Assembly: GCA_021399435.1 (NCBI GenBank)
Contig: JAJTUP010000004.1
Span: 868,001-932,000 of the forward strand
Length of the DNA: 64,000 bases
From: Diaporthe sp. PMI_573
Taxonomy: Eukaryota; Ascomycota; Sordariomycetes; Diaporthales; Diaporthaceae
Direction of reading: 5' to 3'
The notes under the pieces were generated by a model that ran no database searches, was not told the origin of the DNA, and worked only from the letters and a program-made list of their open reading frames with translations. Made by a program: the position numbers and the translations under genes. Of this stretch, positions 35,192 to 45,976 are shown one piece after another. The first letter of the stretch is position 1. Every line of letters starts with the position of its first letter.

Positions 35192-36931
35192 TCATAGACT
35201 ATACTTGAAATGAACATCCACATCGCCCATTTCGGGCTCAGAGGCCAATGGGTTTCCAGCCTGTTCTGCGGCAGCGATCCTGGCAGCACGCCTTTTGTTC
35301 GCTAGGCTCATGCCAACCATAAGGCAAGCCACCATGACCAAAGCAACAGCCGCAAGGCCCATGGCCACAGAGAGGCCTCTGATGTACCTCGGACTGTCGG
35401 CAGAAACGAAAATCTGGCCCACGGCAACACCAGCCGTATTTCCCAGGGTCAACGTTGCTCCTACCATCGTGGACCGTTTAAAATGGCGAGATACGTTATC
35501 ACTAAGCCACATCAAGCTCATACCCGTTGTGGGATAGATACCCATGACGGTGACTGCATATAGTCATCAGCCAAAGGGATACGCATGGATGTCATTATCC
35601 TAAAGAAGGAGCGGAATACATACTGAAGCAAGCAAAGTATCGCACAGCAAGGTTGTCAACTGAGATCAAGATCGCGTACCCGACTATGAGACAGATCAAG
35701 GGTCCGCCAATCCAGTAACCACGGTTGTGCAATCTGTCTGACATATATGCGGTAAATGCGAAGGTTACCAAGCCCCAAAAATAGATCGGCGCGGTCATGA
35801 GGTTGGCTTGGACGGACGTATAACCAAGTCCCTTGACGATGGCAGGCAAGAACGTTGTGAAGCCGTAGAGAGAAATGTCGACCGAGAACTGGAACACGAA
35901 ACTGGAATCCAGTCAGAATCGGCTGCGGCAACGAGAGTTACATCAGTCAAGGTTTTCTGAAACTCACAAGGCAAAGAATTTGGGATCTTTCAGAGCAAGA
36001 CCAACTTCTTTCCAGCTGAACTCTTCGTCAACGCCCCAATAGGGGTCAAGCTGATAACGCAATTTCATCATTTCTTTCTCCTCATCGTTCAGGAACCATG
36101 CAGTTGTTGGTGAGTCGGGGAAGAAGAAGAAGAATATCGGACAGATCAGCACCGTCAGACAACCTTCCGTGATGAACAAGGCCCGCCACGATGTGAACAG
36201 GCCGTTGGTATGGATCTGAGTCAGACCATACGCAAAGATGCCACCGAAAGCACTGGCCAGGGCGCTGAATGCAAAGATCACTGAAGACCGCTTGCCACGC
36301 TCCGACTTCTTGTATGTCATGCCGAGGAAGACATTGATGCACGGGACCAATCCTGCCTCGAAGAATCCGATGAGCAACCGACAGGCGTATAGTCCTTGCC
36401 AGTTCTGTATGAACCCGGTGCAGAGACAAACGATTCCCCATGCGAAGCAACAGCATGTGAGGAGATATTTGGGGCCGATAATCTTGAGTAAAACGGCGAC
36501 TGGTGTCTCGAGTGGAACGTACGTAGCATACAGCAATGTTACTGCCGTTCCGTATTGATTTCCAACGAGTCCCAGGTCGGCAGGGAGTCCCGCAATCTGT
36601 GCGTTCCCAATGTTGCTCCTGTGAGCGCAACGTTAGTAGAAGTCACGATTTATTCTGTATTGCCAGGGCTTTGAGAAGACTGACCGGTCGAGATTTGCCA
36701 ACATGTAGAGAATGCCGAGGAGACCGACTGCCCAGAACTGCATTGGCATAGGTTAGCATCGTTTGGATTTCTCGACTAAGTTGTTGCGAAATTCCTCACG
36801 TCAAACTTTCGCATCATTTTGGCCTCCTTGACGGGGTCGATATACCCCACGACCTGCCCATGGCTGACGTCCTCACTGTTTTGATCTGCAGCCGAGTCTA
36901 TCCCGATCTTGTGATCAACAGCGTCATTCAT
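35192..36931 (-). CDS. MFS permease, allantoate/anion:cation symporter (Dal5-like) family
   Basis: Five exons, 36800-36931, 36685-36737, 35968-36618, 35624-35901 and 35192-35553, give 491 aa; introns are 62-70 bp. It starts MNDAVDHKIGIDSAADQNSE. About 12 hydrophobic segments are present. Family marks are YMLANLDRSNIGNAQIAGLP in TM1, FAWGIVCLCTGFIQNWQGLY, RLLIGFFEAGLVPCINVFLG, and FFPDSPTTAWFLNDEEKEMM before the central loop. Dal5/Tna1/Seo1-type permeases carry allantoate, ureidosuccinate, nicotinate, dipeptides or other organic anions across the plasma membrane. In this cluster it probably imports the substrate of the oxoprolinase/amidohydrolase (inference). Confidence 0.93.
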
Positions 36932-37663
36932 CTTCAAGGGGGTGTTAAAAGCTATGCAGTGAGTTTTCAATCAATGTACACGAAATTCTAGCTTGCGCGA
37001 AGAGTCGTCGTAGCTCAAAGACAGCGCCACGAGACACAGCTACGCAAGAGGGATGGCAGAGGCAAACATGGATGGAATGATTGTGCTAACACACGCACCG
37101 CACACGCCCCCATGATATGATGTTGTTGGCTGCTATAAACTACAGGCCCTTCTGTGGTTAGCATTATCGCTATGGCGCCGTAGGAGTCGCAGCTTATCGC
37201 CGACACGACTGTGGTAGCGAGCTGGCTCATATCAGACAACCCCCTGAACATGGCCTGATCGGCAAGATCGCACCGAGCCGCGAGAGATCGGTATTGGAAA
37301 AAAATGCCGGGTGGCTTATCAGTCTGCGTCAACCTGTTCGGCTTGCGGTCGCCGTCCTTCCTAGCCCCGCAGCGGCATTGAGGACCTTGGCACGCAGTCA
37401 CACGGCAGCAGCCGACATGAGTGAGTGAATATTATGACATGCAAGTTGACCAACCAAAAACACGAGTTCGTAGCTTTCAGATTCATATAAAAGACTCAGA
37501 GTCGACGATTGACGATTGGTGACCGTCTTGAAAGTGCTATAACCCAAATATTTGGCACCTTCAATACTACACAAAAGTACCCAAGTAACCCGGCTGGACT
37601 TCTGGGCACTGTAACTCGCATTCAGCTTTCTGATCAAACTCATTCCTTCTTAAAGCCTCCGCC
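36932..37663. promoter_or_regulatory. Divergent promoter of permease and oxoprolinase/hydantoinase
   Basis: A 732-bp bidirectional promoter. Three HGATAR sites read on the minus strand (CGATAA at 37164-37169 and 37194-37199, TGATAA at 37316-37321), the pattern bound by AreA/NIT2. About two would be expected by chance in this length, so the excess is slight. No further gene is seen. Confidence 0.5.
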
Positions 37664-40600
37664 ATGCCGTCCATCGATGAAGAAGGCATCAGAATAGCCA
37701 TTGACCGTGGTGGTACATTCTGTGACTTGTTAGTTGCCCCGCCCTGACTTCTGACTTGAATAATATTGCCTGTCTCGAGCTAACATTTGACCAGCTGGGC
37801 ACGTATCCCCGGTCGCCAAAACGACCTCATCTTCAAGCTTCTTTCCGTCTGCCCAGAAAAGTATGCCGATGCACCAACAGAAGGCATTCGACAGATCCTT
37901 GAGAAGGCAACCGGCAAGTCCATTGCGAAGGGCGAGCCGTTGGATTTGGCAACCGTAGAGAGCATACGCATGGGGACCACCGTCGCCACCAATGCTCTTT
38001 TGGAACGGAAGGGCGAGCGGACCGCTCTCTTGATCACCAAGGGATTCCGCGATCTTCTGATTATTGGCAACCAGGCCCGGCCGAGGATTTTCGATCTCGC
38101 AGTTAAGAAGCTTGGCACTCTTTACGAGACCGTTGTCGAGGTAGACGAACGTGTGACCATAGAGGGCTTCTCCGAGGACCCGGAGCCGCAACCGATTGAC
38201 GTGTCGAGCGACGATGACTTGGTAATGGGCAAAACAGGCGAGGCTCTCCGAATTTTGAAACGACCCGACCTGACTGCCATCAGAAAGGACCTTCAGGGTC
38301 TGTGGGACCGCGGCTTTCGAAGCTTGGCGGTGGCACTGATGCACTCTTACGCCTATCCTGATCATGAAATCGCGATAGGAGATCTGGCCTGCGAGATGGG
38401 CTTCAGGGTGTCTCTCTCATCGAAGCTTCAGAGCATGATCAAGCTTGTTTCTCGTGCGCAGTCTGCCGTCGCGGATGCCTACCTCTCTCCCATCACCGAC
38501 GAATACCTCGACGGCTTCCGGCGGAGCTTCAAAGGTGAGCTGCGGGACCCGCAGTCGGCCAACAAGCTGCTTCTGTCTCAGAGCCATGGCGGTCTGGTCA
38601 AGTACACCGAGTTCACCGGCCTGCGCGCAATTCTCTCAGGACCCGCCGGCGGAGTCATTGGGTATGCACGAACCTGCTACGACGCTGCAGAGGGCACCCC
38701 GGTGCTCGGCTTTGACATGGGTGGAACCAGCACCGATGTTTCGCGATATGGCGGCGCCCTGGAGCATGTCTTCGAGAGCAACACCGCCGAAGTTCAGATA
38801 CAGACGCCCCAGCTAGACGTCAACACTGTGGCCGCAGGAGGTGGCTCCATTCTGTTCTGGAGCAACGGCCTGTTCAAAGTCGGCCCTCAATCAGCAGGCG
38901 CATTCCCCGGACCGGCCTGCTACGGTAATGGCGGCCCGTTGACCATTACCGACGCCAACTGCTTCCTTGGAAGAGTTCTTCCAGACTTCTTCCCCCAGAA
39001 ATTGCACATGGACAAGGTGAAGGAAGAGTTCGCCAAGCTGACCCAGCTCGTCAACTCGGAAAAGCACGGCGATGACCAGCTCACCCCCGAACAAGTGGCT
39101 ATGGGCTTTATTGAGGTGGCAAATGCGACAATGGCGAGACCGATCAGAACCTTGAGTGAGGGCAGGGGTTTCGATACCGCAGCTCACAATCTTGCCTGCT
39201 TCGGCGGTGCCGGTGGTCAACATGCCGTGGCCATTGCAAGGGATCTTGGTATCCGCCGGATCTTGATCCACAAGCTATCGAGTATTCTGTCAGCATACGG
39301 CATGGCACTGGCCGATATTGTTGTCGAGAAGCAGGACCCCGAGGCGGCTATCTATGGCGCCGAGGCAAGCGACAGGATACAAGAACGATTTCAAGCCATG
39401 GCTAAGGAAGCAACCGAAGACTTGGACTTCCAAGGCATTCCTTCTCAGAAGGTCACGCATGAATATTTTCTCAACATGAGATACAGAGGAAGCGACACGG
39501 CACTTATGATCCAGCAGCCGGATGATGGCGATTTCTCCCGAGCATTTGGTGATCGCCACCAACGCGAGTTCGGGTTCGGTCAACCTGACAGGGACATCTT
39601 GGTCGATGACATCCGCGTCAGGAGTATCGGCAAGGCGATTGACGTCCCAACCTGCAGCCCATTCGAAGACCTCGAAGAAGCGGCGACCTTTCCCGTACTG
39701 GACGCAACAGCCGCTAAGGGAACCCGGAAGGTATATTTCGAGACGACAGGCTGGACGAACGTGGCCGTCTTTCACATCGACAGCATACCCAAGAAGGTTA
39801 AGATTATGGGACCAGCAGTGGCAATTGATGCAACTCAAACGATCATAATTGAGGAGGATAGTGTGGCAATCGTTCTGGATGACCATATTGTTCTTGACAT
39901 CGTCGCAGAGAAACAAAAGACCGTTGGCGTTGATGAAGTCGACCCGGTGCAGCTATCGGTCTTTGGCCACAGATTCATGTCCATTGCAGAGCAGGTCAGA
40001 TTCTTCATTTACATCATACCACTTTGAAGCTGGGTAGACTCGTTTGATGCTAACTTACGAGTGATGTGCAGATGGGGAGAACTCTACAAAAGACTTCCAT
40101 TTCCACCAACATCAAAGAGCGCCTTGACTATTCATGTGCCATCTTCTCTCAGTCTGGAGGACTCGTTGCCAACGCTCCGCATATTCCGGGTCACTTAGGC
40201 TCGATGAGCACAGCAATCAGATATCAGGCGAACAGGTACGGCCCTAAGGGCCTGCAGCCCGGTGATGTGATTCTGTCAAATCATCCTTGCTCGGGTGGAA
40301 CACATTTGCCAGATTTGACCGTCACAACGCCCGTCTTTGATGACAACGAAAATCCAACAGAGATACTATTCTTTATTGCAAACAGAGGTAAATAGGCTGG
40401 TCACAAAATTGGAAATCACCACTGATCTGACTGTCCAACTACAGGTCATCACGCAGACATTGGTGGCATCCTGGCCGGATCTATGCCACCGAACTCGACA
40501 GAGTTGTGGCAAGAAGGGGCTGCTATTGAATCCTTCAAGATGGTCAAAGCCGGAGTTTTTGATGAGGAGGGTCTGATTAACGAGCTATACACCAAGCCTG

Positions 40601-41951
40601 GGAAGTATCCTGGCTGCAGTGGCACCAGAACGCTTAAAGACAATATCGCGGATTTGAGAGCATCCGTGGCTGCTAACAACCGAGGTATTCATCTTATCCA
40701 GGCACTTGTCAAGGAATACTCTTGGCCGGTCGTCCAGTTCTATATGGACGCCATTCAGAAAAACGCCGAAGAAGCAGTGCGCGCGCTTCTCAAGGGATTC
40801 AGTGAGCGGTTTAGAGGCCACCCTCTGAAGGCGGTTGACTACATGGACGATGGTACGCCATTAGCCTTGAAGGTGACCATCAACGGCGAGGATGGTTCTG
40901 CTAAATTTGACTTCACCGGCACCGGCCCTGAGGCTTTCAACAATTTAGTAAGTTTTATAAACCATTTAGTACCTGCCTCATTGTCATGTCTGCCACAAAG
41001 TGCTTCAGCCACGGACCTCAGAGATTCCGGCCACTTGCTGACAACGATCTCTCACAGAATACACCTTCCGCGGTGATGTACTCTGGGATCATTTACTGTC
41101 TCCGGTGCATGATTTCCTCTGACATTCCGCTGAACCAAGGATGCCTCACCCCGATCGAGGTGTACTGCCCACCAAAGACACTGCTATCTCCGTCTCTTGA
41201 AGCCGCGACTGTGGGCTCGAACGTAGAGACCTCCCAGCGTATTGTGGACCTCATTTTCAAGGCCTTCCGCGCATGCGCTGCTAGCCAGGGCACCTGTAAT
41301 AATCTTACTTTTGGTTACGGCGGTACGGACCCGGAGACCGGCAATATTGTCAAGGGCTTTGGCTATTACGAGACCATCGCGGGCGGTGCTGGAGCCGGAC
41401 CAGGGTGGAATGGCCAGAGCGGTGTGCACACCCACATCACAAACACGAGAATCACGGACCCGGAGACCTTCGAGAAAAGATACCCGGTGATCCTCAGGGA
41501 GTTCTCCATCAGGACAGGAACTGGCGGCGCTGGTTTCTACAGAGGAGGAGACGGATGTGTGCGCGACATCGAGCTGACTCGGCCCATGCAGGTCAGTATT
41601 CTCTCTGAGCGAAGAGTAATACCGCCGTATGGAATGGCCGGCGGCTGTGATGGAGCAAGGGGCCGGAACATATGGATTCGAAGAGACCTCAAGAATGGTT
41701 CTCAGCGATACATCAGTCTTGGAGGACGGGCTACAACCATGATGAACCCAGGCGACAGGATCATCGTGCAGACGCCAGGAGGTGGTGGGTATGGCAAGGA
41801 TCCGAATTCCGAGGAAGAATTCGTGCCGCCTGAGGAGTTGGAAATCCTGAAGCGATCCAAGATTGCCACAAATGGTTTGGCGAACGGTTCTTCCGCCTTC
41901 AGAGCGAACGGCAGTGTTGCAGAGCGGGAGGCTGTGGGTGCGTCAAACTAG
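37664..41951 (+). CDS. ATP-dependent 5-oxoprolinase / hydantoinase, HyuA-HyuB fusion
   Basis: Five exons, 37664-37728, 37795-39994, 40072-40387, 40445-40947 and 41058-41951, join in phase to 1325 aa, the usual size of eukaryotic 5-oxoprolinases. The N-terminal HyuA half has the actin/hexokinase-like phosphate loop ([14 protein letters not shown]), [37 protein letters not shown] and [14 protein letters not shown]. The HyuB half has [35 protein letters not shown] and the glycine-rich [20 protein letters not shown] and [13 protein letters not shown]. Known reaction: ATP-driven hydrolysis of 5-oxoproline to glutamate; bacterial HyuA/HyuB relatives open hydantoin rings. The first loop reads GTFCDF rather than the common GTFTD, which may mark a paralogue with another substrate. 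It is cytosolic, divergent from the permease and 312 bp before the aminotransferase on the same strand. Confidence 0.93.
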
Positions 41952-42263
41952 GCCGGCGCCAGTGCGAACATGATTCCTATGACAATTGTACAGTCGGCTC
42001 AGATCCCGACCCTACTAGTCGTTTCCCTGGCTCACTATCGGCATTTGTGCCGAGTCGCATCCAAGATAACCGGCCACAATGACATTTGAGCCGGTCTCGG
42101 GATTTGAACCGGTCCCGAGACCGGCGTGAGATTTGTTTACCAGATACAAAAGATACTAAATACCCGTGGCATTCTTCTCATGGAATAGAGTGTAGATGAG
42201 CATTGGGCATTTTCTGGGGAAGCCAATAGCTTCAAGATCTTACAACTTATATTTTCAGGCAAA
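41952..42263. promoter_or_regulatory. Spacer between oxoprolinase and aminotransferase
   Basis: 312 bp holding the oxoprolinase 3' end and the aminotransferase promoter. It contains GATA-type sites (CGATAG on the minus strand at 42035-42040, AGATAA at 42064-42069) and a strong inverted repeat at 42090-42125. Confidence 0.5.
42090..42125. repeat. Perfect 12-bp inverted repeat, 12-nt loop
   Basis: GCCGGTCTCGGG (42090-42101) and its exact reverse complement CCCGAGACCGGC (42114-42125) flank ATTTGAACCGGT. It could be an RNA hairpin at the oxoprolinase 3' end or a palindromic operator (CGG/CCG halves) for a zinc-cluster regulator. The sequence does not decide between them. Confidence 0.9.
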
Positions 42264-43789
42264 ATGGGTAGTCCCGGCCATTCCACTTCGGTATTTTCGT
42301 CCATCAAGGCGATCCCGTACGACGAGGTTTATCAGGTTACCGTAGCCTTGGCGGCGGACAAGAACCCGACGAAGGTGGACTTAGGCGCGGGCGTGTACAA
42401 AGATGAGAACGGATTGCCTTGGACCTTGCCATCTGTAAAAGAAGTAGGTCATTTGTCTTCGAGAGAGGGCTGACACAATCACTAAAAGACGTTCCATATG
42501 TACGCAGGCAATTGCTCGGCTCCCTGATGACCACACCTATCTTCCGCAAAGTGGATTTGCCCCTTTCTTGACAGGCGCCCGGTCCCTTATGTTTGGAGAT
42601 CTTTCCAATGAGCAAGACGCACGCTTGAGCTCTATTCAGACAGCTTCTGGATCCCATGCCTGCCATGTCGGTGCCGCATTTCTTATCAACAACGGCCTGA
42701 AACCCAAGAACGTCTTTATCTCGAACCCGTCATGGATGAACCATGCACTCATCTGGGAATGCGCAGACTCAACTGTCACCCAGAAGTTATATCCCTACTA
42801 CCATGCAGCTACCCGGTCTCTCGACTTTGAGGGCATGACCGCCTCACTGGAAAGAGACTCTCAGCCGGGAGACGTTGTCATCCTGCAGGCTTGTGCTCAT
42901 AACCCAACGGGCCTCGACCCGAACAAGGAGCAATGGGTCGCCATTGCAGACATTTGTGAAAGGAAGAAGCTTTTCCCTTTCTTTGACTCTGCTTAGTGGG
43001 TCCTTCTCCCAGCCATGTAGTCCGTGGTCCGTCCTTGCTGATCTCATTGCTTACAGCCAAGGGTTCGCTTCTGGCAATTTCGACGACGACGCCTGGGCCA
43101 TCCGCTACTTCGCAAGCCGCTCTATGGAGATGGCTGTGGCGCAATCATTCTCTAAAAACTTTGGGTTATACGGTGAGCGTGTCGGCGCACTCCATATACT
43201 GGCCAGCGAGCCCGGTGTCAAGCCCGCCGTGCAGTCGCGACTCGTGCGTGTCTTGAGATCCGAGATTTCTTCCGGCACTGCTTTCGGCTCCAGAGTTGCT
43301 GCAGGAGTGCTAGGTGATTCGGAATTGAAAACCCAATTTCTCGAAGAGAACAAGAAAATGAGCTCGCGGCTAAAGATTATGCGAGCGGCGCTTGTCGCGG
43401 AGCTCGAGCGGCTGGGTACTCCTGGAGACTGGAGCCACATTACAAACCAGGTACGCTCCTTCCGTTGTCTCTAGTACCTCTCTGCATTCAGTAGCATTTG
43501 AGCATTAAAAAGGATGTACCGCTGATTTACCTCAGATCGGGATGTTCTCTTATACGGGCTTGACTGCACAACAGGTACAGGAACTGCGACAAAAACACCA
43601 TATTTACCTGTTCTCCAGCGGACGAGCATCAATTTCTGGTCGTAAGTAACACATCCTCTATGGACAGACGTGAACTCTTCCACCTGTACCTGGGTCCCTA
43701 ACCCAAACTCTTTAGTGAACTCAAACAACGTGGCCCGTGTGGCTGCAGCAATCAACTCGGTGGTTCTTGGACAGACCCAGGGCCATTGA
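42264..43789 (+). CDS. Aspartate-type aminotransferase (class I, PLP-dependent)
   Basis: Five exons, 42264-42443, 42508-42995, 43057-43450, 43536-43641 and 43716-43789, give 413 aa. Fold-type I motifs are clear: VDLGAGVYKDENGLPWTLPS near the N-terminus, the glycine/serine of TASGSHACHVG, SNPSWMNHALIWECA, ACAHNPTGLDP (cofactor Asn), FFDSAYQGFASGNFDDDAW (Asp and Tyr) and the lysine that binds PLP in AQSFSKNFGLYGERVG (about Lys256). The C-terminus carries RASISGLNSNNVARVA (substrate-carboxylate Arg region). There is no mitochondrial presequence, so it is likely cytosolic. Aspartate/2-oxoglutarate transamination is the family norm, but aromatic or other amino acids are possible. Its position next to the oxoprolinase suggests it removes the amino group of the liberated amino acid (inference). 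Confidence 0.93.
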
Positions 43790-44818
43790 CATGCTATTCT
43801 GAATTAGATATAATCATCTACGCCTGCACGAATTAGCAACGAAGCGATCATCTTGCGGTGTTCCGGACGTCGAGGCAAGATGCGACGAAATAGATGCCTT
43901 ATTGCTTGGTCGCTAATCTCCTGGCATCCAGGATAACTCAATTTCAGGATTCTTCCTCAAATTTGGATTATCCACTATCATACAATGGAGGAACTACTTT
44001 CTGTTAAAAACTATGCAGTGCTACACAGGAACTAACACCGGAGACTTTTGTCGTGGCCCATAGTCCAGGTCTAGGCACTTCACGGCTAACTGAGTCACGC
44101 AAACTCCACATATAGTCCACCAAATCCGGTTTCTGAGCACATACGGCCATAGATACAGGAAAATACGGGATCCCGTCCGCTCTCCCATAGTCAAGCCTGT
44201 AATCGCTGGATTAGTAGTTGGGTCGGTGACGACCAGCGAATACCCGGTGCTGTATGTTTTTGTTGTTCATATTCACTGTGAGTGTGTGTGCGTGTGCCAA
44301 ATGGGCCCCACACCCTCTAGGATTTAAACCTTGCCCCTTCGATTTCTGACTTGACTTCAATTGACGTATTGAGGACAGTTGCCTTGTCTCTGTATCCACT
44401 CTCGTGACATCTTGCATCAGTGAAAGCTGGTGGGCCTTTTCAAACTTATCCTCATCGATCCACATCATCCGTCTTATGGTGTCATTGTACAGATGTGAAT
44501 CACGCATTGGTTTGTTCTCGCGTAAGTCCTGTAGAGCTTCAAAAAGACTCACCGTTACCGCCAGCTTCGCCAAACAATCTGTTGTCTACACCTTGATGGA
44601 AGCACGCCTCTTATCTGAGCCCCATGAGTATGAGATTGTTATTGCACACTATCAAGCTCCAAACATCAACGTTAGACCGCGCGCATACTGGAGGATTTCG
44701 AGCAGGCTATTACTAAAACATACTACCCTGCATTGGTTGAATGGTCATAATAGGAAATCATGTACTCTCTCCCCCACCGAGGACGACCAAGCGATGCCCA
44801 TTATACGGTCCCACTAGC
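43790..44818. other. Convergent spacer
   Basis: 1.03 kb between the 3' ends of the aminotransferase and the GTPase gene. It holds a doubtful ORF (44211-44573, minus) and no other recognisable element. Confidence 0.5.
44211..44573 (-). other. Protein-like open frame, possible gene remnant
   Basis: The first two-thirds of this frame have a natural-looking helical composition (FEALQDLRENKPMRDSHLYN, then RRMMWIDEDKFEKAHQLSLM), while the rest is low quality. The frame begins with a TTG, and no ATG-containing exon could be joined upstream. I cannot assign a family. It may be the end of a decayed gene or chance. Confidence 0.2.
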
Positions 44819-45921
44819 TCACATCACAATACACTTTCTCTTCTTCTCCCGCTGAGCCTGAGCCTCGGCCAGCCTCTGCTTCTCGGTCGACTTTGCCAAA
44901 ACGTCACCTATTGCGTTGTACATCATTTTTCTCATGGCATCTTCCATCATCTTCTTGATGAGTACATCCGACACACCCTCAAGACCCTCCTTCATCTGCC
45001 TGCTTTGGTCTTCCAGTGATGAGATACGTTCCCTGTATTCCCTTTGTTGGTCAGCCAAAGTTGCTTGGGCATCATCATCTTTCTGTCGGATGGCAGATTC
45101 CATCTGTTCCTTCAGCTCCACTAGCTGCTTCTGCAAGCGGGTCTTTTCTGCAATCCACTCCCCCTCCAGAGTTCTGCCGGCCCCTGTCTCCTCAAGGGAA
45201 CGTCCTTTATTGACCATTTCCTCTTGCAGTCTCAACTTCACCGGAACCGTTCCGCTCCTCTGCACCATCTCCTGAACGATGGCTTCCGCGCTGTGATGAG
45301 TATTGTCGTGCCGCCGAACAATGCTGCCTCTTTTGTGCATCCAGCCCCAGAACTCTTCCGTCTCCATCAGTTCTTTCTCTCTGTTCTGAGCAACCTCGAC
45401 AGGCACTTGGTCCCACATGCTCGTTACAAGCATCACATTTTTCATCGCGTCAGGACCGCAAAGGCTCTTGAACATCATGACGTTTTTCTTTGCCGATCCC
45501 GTCATACGGTCAGCAGTGATCTGATGAATGTATATGATGCCATTCAGAAGGACGTCCTGCTCAAATGTGAATTTGAGCCACGTAGCAATCTCTTTCAGGA
45601 TCATGGTGTCCGTCTTATCCGTATCATCGAACCCAGGTGTGTCAATGAGGTAGATGGTTTGATCAGGTGATACTTCGTAAGAGTACACCCCAACAGCCTT
45701 GGTGCCTATCGTGATAGTTCAGCGGTACAGACTTCTAGCATTGTGAAGCGGGTTGTACTTACAGGATTTCAGACCATGCCCAATTTCTACACATTGGTTG
45801 GCCAATAGAGAGATGAACGAACTCTTTCCTGAGCCTGTCACCCCCATCACACCGATCAAGACGTCTTTGGGTCTTCTGAATCTCAGCAGAAGTTCCTCGT
45901 CGACAAAATTGATTGTATGTA
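44819..45921 (-). CDS. AIG1/septin-like P-loop GTPase with coiled coil and C-terminal CaaX box
   Basis: Two exons are sure: 45763 up to about 45921, and 44819-45705, with a 57-bp intron joined in phase. The GTPase core has the P-loop IGVMGVTGSGKSSFISLL, the switch/G3 motif IYLIDTPGFDDTDKTDTMIL and a G4-like LVTSMWDQVP. A long coiled coil follows (RLQKQLVELKEQMESAIRQK onward). The protein ends KRKCIVM, a CaaX box after a basic patch, so prenylation and membrane anchoring are expected. This is a common fungal family of G-domain proteins of unknown role. The N-terminus is unresolved: the frame is closed by a TGA at 45923-45925. An ATG at 45974-45976 can be joined in phase only through an implausible 33-bp intron. 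At least 347 residues are visible. Confidence 0.82.
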
Positions 45922-45976
45922 CTCACCCTGGTCTTGGAAAGGTTCATTCTGCACTGTCTGGATCGGGGAGCGACAT

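Noticed and set aside
39290..39916. 208-codon minus-strand ORF
   Set aside because: Antisense to strongly supported oxoprolinase coding sequence.
42090..42125. tRNA T-arm-like GGTTCAAATCC on the minus strand
   Set aside because: It is the loop of the perfect hairpin; no acceptor, D or anticodon arms can be folded around it.
44211..44573. GGTTTAAATCC resembling a Pol III B box near 44330
   Set aside because: No A box or tRNA fold nearby; probably chance.
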